Both the position numbers and the translations under genes were made by a program. The notes beneath the pieces are model-generated. The model searched no databases and was not told where the DNA came from. It saw only the letters and a program-made list of their open reading frames with translations. Of a DNA stretch of 64,000 bases, positions 38,112 to 46,857 are shown piece after piece. Source of the DNA: Sphingomonas sp. YR710 (GTDB taxonomy: Bacteria > Pseudomonadota > Alphaproteobacteria > Sphingomonadales > Sphingomonadaceae); contig NZ_FMZJ01000014.1 in the NCBI RefSeq assembly GCF_900101455.1, forward strand, positions 1 through 64,000, read 5' to 3'. Positions within the stretch are counted from its first letter, which is position 1. The number at the start of each line of letters is the position of its first letter.

Positions 38112-38647
38112 ATCCGCACCATCGCCGTAGGAGCCGCCGGCCCTGGCCGTGCGCCGTTCGGCCCAATCAAGGCCTGCATAAGATCTGAAACGGCGGAACG
38201 ATGCGTGGCCGTACGCAACGCCGTCGCGTGGAATCCGTCTGTCATCGCGTAAGTATCATCACGGATAGATGATCACTTATAGGCGTCGCTGTTAACATCA
38301 ATTATTATCACAATGTGATGCGGGAAATACGAAATTTCTGCGCCACTAATCAGTTAAAAATAATAATGTGAAAATAAAATGTTATTATTTTTCACGATGT
38401 TGAAAGGCGGTTTTGTTTCCATGCATTCATTGGTAAATTATGAAATGGAAAATAAGTCATTTTATTTACGTATGAACCGCAGGAAAATCACTTATTGAGA
38501 CTTGTTATTTATATTGCTTTCTTAGCGCATCGCTTGCCAAATAGTTTCAACTAAATATTACTCGTATTTTATAATTGTCCAATTGGCTTGCGTAAATATG
38601 TTACCGTTTAGGAATTTTACCAAATAATATCGATGAAGGGCAATATC
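38112..38647. promoter_or_regulatory. AT-rich leader region upstream of flp
   Basis: About 535 bases without a gene, turning from GC-rich to strongly AT-rich after 38260. Two symmetric sites stand out: ATCACA-A-TGTGAT at 38307-38319 and an imperfect inverted repeat GTGAAAATAA...TTATTTTTCAC around 38366-38393. Either may bind a regulator of pilus expression. The composition and length suggest a tightly controlled promoter region for the Tad operon. No -35/-10 pair can be named with confidence. Confidence 0.5.
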
Positions 38648-38824
38648 ATGAAAAATATTATCAAAAGACTTATTGCTGATACCAGCGGAGCTTCGGCGGC
38701 TGAGTATGCATTGATCCTCGCAATTGTTGGATCGGCCATCGCATTGGCGGCTGTCAACCTGGGCGGAACGATCAGCAAAGCCATGAATGATGCATCAACC
38801 TGCATCTCCGCAAAAACGTGCTGA
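38648..38824 (+). CDS. flp: Flp-type IVb major pilin
   Basis: A 58-residue prepilin. The ATG at 38648 has AAGGG eight bases upstream and is preferred over the ATG at 38633. The short basic leader ends in Gly14, and the expected prepilin peptidase site is G/ASAAEYALI, with Glu at +5 and Tyr at +6 of the mature protein, the Flp signature. The hydrophobic helix follows directly. Two cysteines near the C-terminus (TCISAKTC) could form a disulphide loop. It is the structural subunit assembled by the genes that follow. Confidence 0.96.
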   Translation: MKNIIKRLIADTSGASAAEYALILAIVGSAIALAAVNLGGTISKAMNDASTCISAKTC

Positions 38825-38835
38825 TTTGATTTACG

Positions 38836-38862
38836 GCTTCCGGCCGTCATCCGGCCGGAAGC
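38836..38862 (+). terminator. Strong hairpin between flp and cpaB
   Basis: A perfect 11-bp stem GCTTCCGGCCG/CGGCCGGAAGC with a 5-base loop begins 12 bases after the flp stop, followed by a weak pyrimidine run (TGCCTTCT). It could act as a partial terminator or an mRNA 3'-end stabiliser, giving more pilin than assembly proteins. Confidence 0.65.
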
Positions 38863-38909
38863 TGCCTTCTACCTGCATATAATTCAAGACGTCGGGGGAG
38901 AAACGGGCC

Positions 38910-39803
38910 ATGTTGTACGGGCGCTCGCTCATCATCTTCGGAATCGCGGTTCTGCTCGGGCTGGCGGCTGTTCTGGTCGCCAACGCCTATCTGGGCGGTG
39001 TCGCGGATCGCGAGGCTAAGCATAGCGGGGGCATGGTGAAAGTCGCCGTCGCCCGCGTTCCGCTCGACTTCGGCGCGGCGGTGACACCTGAAAAGGTGCG
39101 CTATGTCGACTGGCCGAACTGGTCGGTTCCGGAAGGGACTTTCACATCCGACGCGCAACTGTTGCCGATGGGTAAGCAGCGCCTGGTGTTGCGGCCGATG
39201 GCTGTCAACGAACCGATCCTGAATTCGAAGCTTTCCGGCGAAGGTGGCCGGGCGACGATCGCGGCGATGCTGCGGCCGGACATGCGCGCCTTTGCGGTGC
39301 GCGTCAGCGAAGTCAGTGGTGTTGCCGGCTTCGTGCTGCCGGGCGATGTCGTCGATGTGCTGGTGACGCGCACGCTCACCGACTCAAACAGTCAGCAGAT
39401 TACGGATGTCCTCCTGCAAAATGTGCGGGTGGTCGCGATCGATCAGGATGCGAATGACGGCAAATCCGATCCGCGGATCGGAAAGACCGCCACGCTCGAG
39501 GTCAGCCAGGCCGACGCCCAGAAACTCGCGCTTGCCCAACAGATCGGATCGCTGAGCCTCGCGCTCAAGAAACCGTCCGATCAGACCAGCGCAGCCGTCA
39601 GGACCGTCGGAACCCAGGATCTGCGCGATGGCGCGCACCTTTCCGGGCCGATGGTCGCCGCGAACAACAGCGCTCCGGCGCCGCGCATATGGCGTGCCGT
39701 CCGTCGGCCGTCACTGGCGCCGGTGCTGCGCACGATAACCGTCGAGATCGTCCGGGGGACGACAGGCAAAGATTATGAGGTGGGACATCATGTGGGGCTC
39801 TGA
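38910..39803 (+). CDS. cpaB: Flp pilus assembly protein CpaB/RcpC
   Basis: A 297-residue protein. It has an N-terminal membrane anchor (SLIIFGIAVLLGLAAVLVAN), then an SAF domain (KVAVARVPLDFGAAVTPEKV; VDWPNWSVPEGTF). The RcpC domain follows (MRAFAVRVSEVSGVAGFVLP, GDVVDVLVTR, LLQNVRVVAIDQ, KTATLEVSQADAQKLALAQQ). CpaB sits in the periplasm by the secretin, probably binding peptidoglycan. It overlaps cpaC by 29 bases, indicating translational coupling. Confidence 0.95.
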   Translation: MLYGRSLIIFGIAVLLGLAAVLVANAYLGGVADREAKHSGGMVKVAVARVPLDFGAAVTPEKVRYVDWPNWSVPEGTFTSDAQLLPMGKQRLVLRPMAVNEPILNSKLSGEGGRATIAAMLRPDMRAFAVRVSEVSGVAGFVLPGDVVDVLVTRTLTDSNSQQITDVLLQNVRVVAIDQDANDGKSDPRIGKTATLEVSQADAQKLALAQQIGSLSLALKKPSDQTSAAVRTVGTQDLRDGAHLSGPMVAANNSAPAPRIWRAVRRPSLAPVLRTITVEIVRGTTGKDYEVGHHVGL

Positions 39804-41304
39804 AAAACCCGTGCGGCTGACTCGTGCGATCCTGATCGGATCGGCGGCGATATTGGCCCAGGCACCCGCGGCGATAGTATCTGCCGCTCCAGCACCAGCT
39901 GCCGCGGCGTTCGAGGCCGGAAAGATCGAAGTACCGGTCAACAAGAGCCAGGTTGTCCAGGCGGGGCGCAATTTCAAACGGGCGCTGGTCGGCAATCCCG
40001 AGATCGCCGATGTGCTGCCACTGTCGAATGACTCGCTTTATGTGCTCGGCAAGAAGGCGGGAACGACGACGCTGACCCTGTATGACGCCGCAGGCGCGCT
40101 GATCCGGGTCTATGATGTCGCGGTCGGACCCGACGTGATCACGCTGCGGCGCCAGTTCACCGAACTGATGCCGAACGAGAAGATCGGCGCCCGGATCTCG
40201 AACGATGCGATCGTGCTGACGGGCGTGGTCTCGAGTGGGCCGATCGCGGACCGGGCGATGCAGGTGGCTGCCACCTATGCGCCGGAAAAGGTCGTCAACC
40301 TGATGTCGATCGGCGGATCGCAGCAGGTGATGCTCGAGGTGCGCTTCTCTGAAATGAGCCGGACGGTCGCCAAGCAGATCGGCGTGAACAATTCGTTCAT
40401 TTCGAACAATCGCCGTTTTCAGGGCGGCACCGGCAATACTGCCCCGAGCACAACCTTGCTGACGAACAAGAATGGCACGCCAACGATCGACATTGGCGGT
40501 ATTCTTGACACCTTCGGCATTGCTGCGGGGGCCTATAGTCTCGGCGGTCTCAATCTGTTTTCCGCGCTCGACTTGCTGGAACGCAAGGGCGTGGTCAAAA
40601 CGCTCGCCGAACCCACGCTGATTGCGCTTTCGGGCGAGACGGCTTCGTTCCTTGCGGGCGGTGAATTCCCGATCCCTGTGATCCAGGGCAATAGCGGTGG
40701 CGGCGGCACGGCAGGCGGCACCGGTGGCGGCAACGGCATCACCATCGAGTTCAAGCCGTTCGGCGTGAGCCTGGCGTTCACGCCGACCGTGCTCGGCGAC
40801 GGAATCATCAACCTGGTGGTTGCGCCGGAGGTCAGCCAGATCGACCCCTCGGCATCGGTCAACATCAATGGGCTGGTCGTGCCCGGACTCCAGACGCGCC
40901 GGGCCAGGACCGTGCTCGAGCTTCGTGATGGGCAATCCTTCGCGATCGCCGGGCTGTTGAGCAACAATTTCCAGGATACGGTGCGCCAGATCCCGGCGCT
41001 GGGATCGATCCCCATACTCGGTTCGCTGTTTCGGTCGACCGGTTTCCAGAAGCAGGAGACCGAACTCGTCATCATTGTGACGCCGCGGCTCGTAAAGCCG
41101 ATGAACGCCGCCGACGTGCGGCTGCCCACCGATCGCGTCGGCAATCCGAACGAGCTCGAACTGTTCCTGATGGGCCGTACCGACAAGGCCGTCGGCACCA
41201 ACCCGCTCGATCCCAACGCACCGCCACCGGAAAAGCCCGCGCTTGCGCCCGCCGACAAGGCGAAGAGCGGCGGTTTTTCGGGCCCCACCGGCTATGAAAT
41301 GTAG
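39775..41304 (+). CDS. cpaC: Flp pilus secretin CpaC/RcpA
   Basis: A 509-residue outer-membrane secretin. A signal peptide ends near AAIVSAAPAPAAAAFEA. An N-terminal pilus-assembly domain (INKSQVVQ-like VNKSQVVQAGRNFKRALVGN) and a BON-like region (DAIVLTGVVSSGPIADRAMQ) precede the secretin core. The secretin signature near the end reads VRQIPALGSIPILGSLFRST, then ETELVIIVTPRLVKP. It forms the gated channel through which the Flp pilus exits. A C-terminal tail of about 70 residues is Pro-rich. Confidence 0.96.
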   Translation: MRWDIMWGSEKPVRLTRAILIGSAAILAQAPAAIVSAAPAPAAAAFEAGKIEVPVNKSQVVQAGRNFKRALVGNPEIADVLPLSNDSLYVLGKKAGTTTLTLYDAAGALIRVYDVAVGPDVITLRRQFTELMPNEKIGARISNDAIVLTGVVSSGPIADRAMQVAATYAPEKVVNLMSIGGSQQVMLEVRFSEMSRTVAKQIGVNNSFISNNRRFQGGTGNTAPSTTLLTNKNGTPTIDIGGILDTFGIAAGAYSLGGLNLFSALDLLERKGVVKTLAEPTLIALSGETASFLAGGEFPIPVIQGNSGGGGTAGGTGGGNGITIEFKPFGVSLAFTPTVLGDGIINLVVAPEVSQIDPSASVNINGLVVPGLQTRRARTVLELRDGQSFAIAGLLSNNFQDTVRQIPALGSIPILGSLFRSTGFQKQETELVIIVTPRLVKPMNAADVRLPTDRVGNPNELELFLMGRTDKAVGTNPLDPNAPPPEKPALAPADKAKSGGFSGPTGYEM

Positions 41305-41314
41305 GAGCAAGACA

Positions 41315-41587
41315 ATGCGGATCACGCTTTTGCTGTTGGCCGGGCTCGCGCTGCCGGGCTGCACGCCGAACGACATCACCATGGGCGGCGCAGCCAAACA
41401 CAATTATGCCATGCAGGTCATCGATCCCGATCCGCGATATGCGGGCGACGCGATCGAGGGTGGATCAGGCGCGCATGCCACGGCGGCGATGGAGCGCTAC
41501 CGCAAGGGCACCGTCAAGGAGCCGCAGACGATCCGCATCACGAGCGGGCTAGTCAGCGGCTCGTCCGGCAGCAGCACACCGAAGTGA
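41315..41587 (+). CDS. Small lipoprotein of the Tad locus, in the CpaD position
   Basis: A 90-residue protein from the ATG at 41315 (AGGAG seven bases upstream). The lipobox is LPGC at residues 13-16, so the mature protein would be about 75 residues and anchored to a membrane. The body reads HNYAMQVIDPDPRYAGDAIE, then GAHATAAMERYRKGTVKEP. It lies between the secretin and TadG genes, where CpaD (usually about 200 residues) is expected, but no CpaD features are visible. It could be a short pilotin-like partner of the secretin, which is inference. Confidence 0.75.
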   Translation: MRITLLLLAGLALPGCTPNDITMGGAAKHNYAMQVIDPDPRYAGDAIEGGSGAHATAAMERYRKGTVKEPQTIRITSGLVSGSSGSSTPK

Positions 41588-41595
41588 GGTGTGCG

Positions 41596-43128
41596 ATGAC
41601 CACCCGGCATTTCCTCCACAGGCTGCTGAAAGCCGAGGACGGCGCGGTTGCCGCGACCGTGGGCATATCGCTGTTCGCGCTGATCGCGGCCGGCGGCGTT
41701 GCCTTCGATTATGCGCGGATGGCGTCGCTTGATACCGAACTTCAGAGCGCCGCCGATCAGGCCGCGCTCGCGGCGGCGACCCAGCTTGACGGGAAGGCCA
41801 GTGCGCGGACCCGCGCGATCAACGCCGCGCAGGCACTGGTGGCGAACGACACGCGTTTTGTGAATGACGGCGGAACGTCCGTGGTCACGGTGCCGACCGT
41901 CGTCTTCTATTCGGCCTATACCAATCCGACCACCAACACCGCCGCGACGGGGGATGCCGATGCCCATTTCGTGAAGGTGACGACCGGAAGCCGGGCGGCC
42001 TTCTTCGCCCTGACGCCGATCGTGGCTGCATTGAAATCGGGCAATATCACGGGAGAGGCTATCGCGGGGCTCGGTTCGGCGGTGTGCAAGGTGCCGCCGG
42101 TGATGATGTGCAATCCCAGCGAGCCGCTGACGAACACCAACGTCAATTATGATTTCGATGCCAATGCGTTGCGGGGCGTTGGATTCAAGCTGATTTCCGG
42201 ATCCCCGGATACACCCGGCAATTTCGGCTTTCTGGACACCAATTTCGGAAGTGGCGCCAATGCGTTGAAAGCGGCGCTGGGCTATAATGTCCCCCCCGGG
42301 GACTGCTCGCCTTCCCAGGGCGTGAGTACCAAGACGGGGATGGACGCGTCGGTGATCGCGGCGCTCAACACGCGTTTCGACATTTACGACAGCAATGCCT
42401 GTGTGGGGTCGGGAACCTGCTCACCATCGCGCAATACCCGCAAGGATCTGGTGCGCGGCAACGCCTGCACCACCAACGGCGGTCAGGGCTGGCAGGAGTC
42501 GCCCAACCCGTATCGGCCCACGACGGTCGGACCGCTGACGAGCGGCTATCCGGACGTCATGGGCTATCCAAGGGACTATTGCCACGCCGTTAAGCAATCA
42601 TCGCAGACGTGTGGAAATATCGGCACGGGGCAATGGGACCGGGATGCCTATTTCCGCGTCAATTATGGCTGGACCAGCGCCAGCCAGTGGATGGCGCAGA
42701 CCGGGCTGTCGTCGAGCGCCACGCGCTATGAAGTTTACACCTGGGAACTGGCGCATACCAGCGTGGGATCGCCTGCCAAGGGGATCGACGTCGCTCAGAC
42801 CGTAACGGGCGGAAAGAAGGCCTATGGCGCCCCGGCCTGCGTGACGCCGGGCCTGACGCCGGGGCCATCGACCGTTGATCGCCGCAGGATCACCGTGGCG
42901 GTGTTGAACTGCAAGGCGTTGGGCCTGCATGGCTCCGAAAACAACCTGCCTGTCGCCAAATGGGTCGAGGCCTTTCTGGTGGAGCCATCGTTCAATCGGC
43001 CCAGCGGCAAGACGTTCACCGACTCCAAGGAAGTCTATGTCGAGATGATCGGCGAGACGACCAGCGGCAGTGCGGGCGCAACCGCGGGGCAGGTCGTTCG
43101 TCACGACACCCCCTATCTGATCGAGTGA
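41596..43128 (+). CDS. tadG: TadG-like pilus assembly protein (Tad/TadE N-terminal type)
   Basis: A 510-residue protein from the ATG at 41596 (GAGG six bases upstream). Residues about 10-75 are the Tad-like N-terminal helix (DGAVAATVGISLFALIAAGG, then ELQSAADQAALAAATQL), placed like a prepilin anchor. The rest is a large Cys-containing extracytoplasmic domain without recognisable MIDAS residues. TadG proteins associate with the Tad envelope complex. It overlaps no neighbour but is spaced only 8 bases after the lipoprotein gene stop. Confidence 0.85.
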   Translation: MTTRHFLHRLLKAEDGAVAATVGISLFALIAAGGVAFDYARMASLDTELQSAADQAALAAATQLDGKASARTRAINAAQALVANDTRFVNDGGTSVVTVPTVVFYSAYTNPTTNTAATGDADAHFVKVTTGSRAAFFALTPIVAALKSGNITGEAIAGLGSAVCKVPPVMMCNPSEPLTNTNVNYDFDANALRGVGFKLISGSPDTPGNFGFLDTNFGSGANALKAALGYNVPPGDCSPSQGVSTKTGMDASVIAALNTRFDIYDSNACVGSGTCSPSRNTRKDLVRGNACTTNGGQGWQESPNPYRPTTVGPLTSGYPDVMGYPRDYCHAVKQSSQTCGNIGTGQWDRDAYFRVNYGWTSASQWMAQTGLSSSATRYEVYTWELAHTSVGSPAKGIDVAQTVTGGKKAYGAPACVTPGLTPGPSTVDRRRITVAVLNCKALGLHGSENNLPVAKWVEAFLVEPSFNRPSGKTFTDSKEVYVEMIGETTSGSAGATAGQVVRHDTPYLIE

Positions 43129-43134
43129 TCGGTG

Positions 43135-43650
43135 ATGCGCAGGCGTTTCCCCCTTTTGATGCGATGCCGCCGCGGCACTGCCGCCGTCGAGATGGCGCTT
43201 GTCACGCCCTTGCTCATCGCCGTGATGCTGGGATCGTTCGAGGCGGGCAACTTCTATCTCGACAGCCATGTCGTCGCCAAGGCGGTGCGCGATGGTGCGC
43301 GTTATGCAGCGCGGCGTGCATTTGCGAATTATTCGGCATGCTCGGGCGCGCCGGGCGGTACGGTGGTAACCGACACGCGTAACATTGTCCGGACAGGGCA
43401 GCTTTCCGGCGGTACCGCGCGGCTGCCGGGCTGGACCGACCCTGCGACGATCAGCATCTCGATCAGTTGCAATACGGCCGGCGTGGGCGGTGTTGCCTAT
43501 ACCGGTATTTACACGGGCATGGCGACGGGCGCCCCGGTGGTGACCGTCAGCGCCGCCGTGCCTTACCAAACATTGTTCGGTGAGGCGGGTTTCTCCTCCT
43601 CCACGCTCACGCTGCGTGCCGAATCCCAGGCTGCGGTGGCAGGTATATGA
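43135..43650 (+). CDS. tadE: TadE-like pseudopilin
   Basis: About 171 residues from the ATG at 43135. The N-terminus has the TadE signature RRGTAAVEMALVTPLLIAVM, with Glu in the mature helix as in prepilin-like proteins cleaved by CpaA. A periplasmic domain with two or three cysteines follows. TadE proteins are minor pseudopilins needed for pilus biogenesis. It overlaps the next TadE-like gene by four bases. Confidence 0.9.
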   Translation: MRRRFPLLMRCRRGTAAVEMALVTPLLIAVMLGSFEAGNFYLDSHVVAKAVRDGARYAARRAFANYSACSGAPGGTVVTDTRNIVRTGQLSGGTARLPGWTDPATISISISCNTAGVGGVAYTGIYTGMATGAPVVTVSAAVPYQTLFGEAGFSSSTLTLRAESQAAVAGI

Positions 43651-44267
43651 CGACGCTCCTCCATCGCTTGCTGCGGGCGCAGTCGGGCGGGACCGCCGTC
43701 GAGTTCGCTCTGGTGCTGCCGCTACTGATGATCTTCACGTTCGGCATCATCGATGTCGGGCGCTTCATGTGGACCTGGAATCGGGCCGAGAAGGCGACGC
43801 AGATGGGGGTTCGCTTTGCAGTTGCCACCAAGATGATCCCGCAAGGGCTGTATGATTACAGCTTTGCGAGCAGCGGCGGCATTCCGCAGGGCGATCCTGT
43901 CCCGACGAGTGCGTTCGGAGGGGCTACGTGCAAATCGACGGGCGGGACCGTGAGTTGCACGTGCAACGCGGGTGCGACCTGCCCATCCCTTGGCACCGCC
44001 AACAGCGATGCCTTCACCAACATTCTCAACCGCATGGATCAGTTCATGCCGGAGATAAAGGCCGCCAATGTCGAAGTCGAATATGGTGCCTCCGGGCTCG
44101 GCTATGCCGGAAATCCGACCGGTTCGGATGTGGCGCCGCTGGTTACGGTCAGACTCAAATCGCTGCAATTCACGCCCATCACATCCTTCCTGTTTGTGAC
44201 CGTACCGCTGCCCGATTTCAGCGCAGCGCTCACATTGGAAGATGGTTTGGGCTCGGTATCAAATTGA
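43647..44267 (+). CDS. Second TadE-like pseudopilin (TadF position)
   Basis: A 206-residue protein. The N-terminal helix AQSGGTAVEFALVLPLLMIF carries the pseudopilin Glu, followed by GIIDVGRFMWTWNRAEKATQ. The extracytoplasmic part has several cysteines (VSCTCNAGATC). It is a diverged paralogue of the preceding TadE-like protein and probably plays the TadF role. Its ATG overlaps the previous stop (ATGA), and 14 bases separate it from cpaE. Confidence 0.85.
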   Translation: MTTLLHRLLRAQSGGTAVEFALVLPLLMIFTFGIIDVGRFMWTWNRAEKATQMGVRFAVATKMIPQGLYDYSFASSGGIPQGDPVPTSAFGGATCKSTGGTVSCTCNAGATCPSLGTANSDAFTNILNRMDQFMPEIKAANVEVEYGASGLGYAGNPTGSDVAPLVTVRLKSLQFTPITSFLFVTVPLPDFSAALTLEDGLGSVSN

Positions 44268-44281
44268 CAGGGGGACATGCT

Positions 44282-45487
44282 GTGGGTGTCGAGAACACGG
44301 AAAAGACCTCGCGGAACTGGTCGGTGCGGGCGGCTGGCGGTACCGTGCAGCTGGTGCTCTCGCCAACCGAACTGATCAGCGCGGAGTTGCCGGCCGGTTC
44401 CGTCGTCGGGCTCGACATCGCCATCACCTCGTTGCCGACCGACGCTCCCTTGCCGTGCGAGACACTCGAACTTGGCCAGGTGATCATCATCGAGATCCAG
44501 GCGAATCTCCCGGCCTCCCTCAATCGCATCATCCAGGCCAGGAGGGCGTGCCGCCACAAGCCGATCATTGCGGCTGTTCGAGATCCATCGGCCCAGCTGG
44601 TTCGGACCCTGATGAAGGCCGGTGTCAACGATGTGATGTCGCTGCCGCTGCGCCTTTCCGAGTTGTCCACGATATTGGAGCAACTGCGCTGCGATAACGG
44701 CCGCGATTCCGTTCGCGCTTCGACGCGCGGCAGGATCGTATCGATCGTTCGCAGCGTCGGGGGGGCCGGGGGCACGATGCTCGCGACGCAGGCTGCCAGC
44801 AGCCATGCCCGGCGCGACGCGGGTAGCGGCCGGGAGACCTGCCTGTTCGATCTCGACATCCAGTTCGGGAACGCGGCAAACTATCTCGGGGTAAGCTCGG
44901 TTCTCACCCTCCACGATCTGCTCAAGGCGGGCTCGCGGGTTGATGGAGCGTTATTGCGCTCGGCGTGCACGAAAACATCGCGGGGATTGAACCTCGTGGC
45001 GGCGCCTTCGGATATTATTCCGTTTGAAATGGTCAATGCCGATCAGCTTCTCAACATCATCGAGCTGGCGACCAACGAATTCGATACGATCTATCTCGAC
45101 ATGCCCGAAAACTGGACGAACTGGTCGCTATCACTGGCGGCGCGATCGGACGTCGTTCTGCTGGTCGTCGAACTCACGATCGCCAGCCTTCGGCAGGCGA
45201 AGCGGCAACTGGTCTTTCTGGAAAATCAGGGTCTGGCATCGCTTCCGATCCACATCGTCCTCAACCGGGTTGAGAAGAAGCTGTTCCGGCCGATCAGCTT
45301 CGTCGATGCGGAGCATGCTTTGGGGCACGCGATCTCGTTCGGCATCGTGAATGACCCCGCTCTGGTCAGAACCGCGCTCGATCAGGGGGTCCTGATCGAT
45401 GAGATCAAGCCCGGCAGCAAGGTTGCGCGGGATATCGAGGCGATCGTCGAGAAATGTGAAACCCTGTTCGATCGGAGTGCCCGCTGA
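44282..45487 (+). CDS. cpaE: CpaE/TadZ-type pilus localisation ATPase-like protein
   Basis: About 401 residues from a GTG at 44282 with GGGGG seven bases upstream. Longer in-frame extensions would overlap the TadE-like gene. The N-terminal 130 residues look like an atypical receiver domain (GQVIIIEIQ; LMKAGVNDVMSLPLRLSEL). The C-terminal part is a MinD/ParA-like fold (CLFDLDIQFGNAANYLGV; TNEFDTIYLDMPENWTNWSL). The P-loop reads SVGGAGGTMLATQ at about residue 156, lacking both conserved lysines of KGGxGKT. TadZ/CpaE proteins place the pilus machine at the pole. The altered P-loop suggests weak or no ATPase activity. Confidence 0.9.
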   Translation: MGVENTEKTSRNWSVRAAGGTVQLVLSPTELISAELPAGSVVGLDIAITSLPTDAPLPCETLELGQVIIIEIQANLPASLNRIIQARRACRHKPIIAAVRDPSAQLVRTLMKAGVNDVMSLPLRLSELSTILEQLRCDNGRDSVRASTRGRIVSIVRSVGGAGGTMLATQAASSHARRDAGSGRETCLFDLDIQFGNAANYLGVSSVLTLHDLLKAGSRVDGALLRSACTKTSRGLNLVAAPSDIIPFEMVNADQLLNIIELATNEFDTIYLDMPENWTNWSLSLAARSDVVLLVVELTIASLRQAKRQLVFLENQGLASLPIHIVLNRVEKKLFRPISFVDAEHALGHAISFGIVNDPALVRTALDQGVLIDEIKPGSKVARDIEAIVEKCETLFDRSAR

Positions 45488-46857
45488 TGTGGAAGATCAT
45501 GAAATCGCCGCAGGAAGACGGCTTCGAGCATGGGGATGGGGTTCCGACGGATCCTCCCGTGACCAGAGAAGGGCAGGATTGGTCGAACCGACACATCGAC
45601 CTCAAGGTCGAATTGCACAAACAGCTTCTGGACCTCATCAATCTGTCGGCGCTTGAAACCAAGTCCCGGGCGCAGGTTCAGGATGAAATCGGCGAGATCA
45701 TTTACGAGCAACTGGCGCTTCAGAATCACGCGCTGAACCAGAAGGAACGCGATCAACTCGTCGAGGACATCCTTGACGAACTGTTGGGCCTTGGCCCGCT
45801 TGAACCGCTTCTGAAGGATGAAAGCGTCACCGATATTCTGGTGAACGGTCATATGCTCGTTTTCGTCGAACGTCATGGACGGCTGGAAGAGACCGCGGTT
45901 CGTTTCAAGGATGAACGGCATCTTCTGCGGATCATCCAGAAGATCGTGGGCGCTGTCGGACGTCGTATCGACGAATCCGCGCCCTTCGTGGATGCCCGGC
46001 TCGCCGACGGTTCGCGTGTCAACGCGATCGTGCCGCCGCTCGCTGTCGACGGTTCGCTGCTGTCGATCCGCAAATTTGCCAGGATGCCGATCGACATGGC
46101 GCGGCTCGGGGAATTGGGAAGCGTCCCCCAGCCCATCGCCGATGTCCTCCACGGCATCGTCGCGGCGCGGCGCAACGTCCTCATTTCGGGTGGTACCGGC
46201 TCGGGTAAGACCACGTTGCTCAACGCAATGTCGGCCTATATCGGTGCAACCGAGCGTATCATCACGATTGAGGACAGCGCCGAGCTCCAGCTTCAGCAGC
46301 GTCACGTCGCGCGGCTGGAGACAAGGCCGCCGAACATCGAGGGCCGTGGCGAGATCACGCAGCGCGATCTGGTCAAGAATGCGCTGCGCATGCGGCCGGA
46401 CCGGATCATCGTCGGCGAAGTCCGGTCTGGCGAAGCGTTTGATATGCTGCAGGCAATGAACACCGGTCACGACGGCTCGATGACCACCGTTCACGCGAAT
46501 ACGCCGCGCGACGCCTTATCCCGGATCGAGCAGATGATCGGCATGAGTGGCGTGGAGATCGAGCCGCGTTCGGCACGCACGCAGATCGCATCGGCCATCA
46601 ACGTCGTCATCCAGGTCAGCCGTCTCAGTGATGGCAAGCGCCGGCTGATGAGCCTGTCCGAGATTACCGGCATGGAAGGTGAAACGATCACCATGCAGGA
46701 AATTTTCCGGTTCAAGCTCCGCGGTCGCGACGACAAGGGGCAGGTCGTCGGTCATTTCGAAGCGACCGGCGTTCGACCGAAGTTCATGGGGGAACTCAAC
46801 GATCGCGGCATAATGCTGCCCGCTGAACTGTTTCGCCCAGATGCGAGGATCGAATGA
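45487..46857 (+). CDS. cpaF: Flp pilus ATPase CpaF/TadA
   Basis: A 456-residue secretion ATPase of the TadA/VirB11 class. The N-terminal domain precedes [20 protein letters not shown], typical of CpaF. Walker A is GGTGSGKTT at about residues 234-242. The Asp box is [13 protein letters not shown], Walker B lies in [20 protein letters not shown], and the His box is [12 protein letters not shown]. It powers pilus polymerisation and possibly retraction. The start shares one base with the cpaE stop, and the stop overlaps tadB (ATGA). Confidence 0.97.
   Translation: MWKIMKSPQEDGFEHGDGVPTDPPVTREGQDWSNRHIDLKVELHKQLLDLINLSALETKSRAQVQDEIGEIIYEQLALQNHALNQKERDQLVEDILDELLGLGPLEPLLKDESVTDILVNGHMLVFVERHGRLEETAVRFKDERHLLRIIQKIVGAVGRRIDESAPFVDARLADGSRVNAIVPPLAVDGSLLSIRKFARMPIDMARLGELGSVPQPIADVLHGIVAARRNVLISGGTGSGKTTLLNAMSAYIGATERIITIEDSAELQLQQRHVARLETRPPNIEGRGEITQRDLVKNALRMRPDRIIVGEVRSGEAFDMLQAMNTGHDGSMTTVHANTPRDALSRIEQMIGMSGVEIEPRSARTQIASAINVVIQVSRLSDGKRRLMSLSEITGMEGETITMQEIFRFKLRGRDDKGQVVGHFEATGVRPKFMGELNDRGIMLPAELFRPDARIE

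Noticed and set aside
38307-38319. ATCACAATGTGAT as a CRP or FNR site
   Set aside because: The half sites are in the opposite order and spacing from the CRP consensus and do not fit FNR, so it is listed only as a symmetric site.
43928-44281. N-terminal extension of the CpaE frame
   Set aside because: The extension overlaps the TadE-like gene and does not look like any CpaE. The GTG at 44282 has a good ribosome site.
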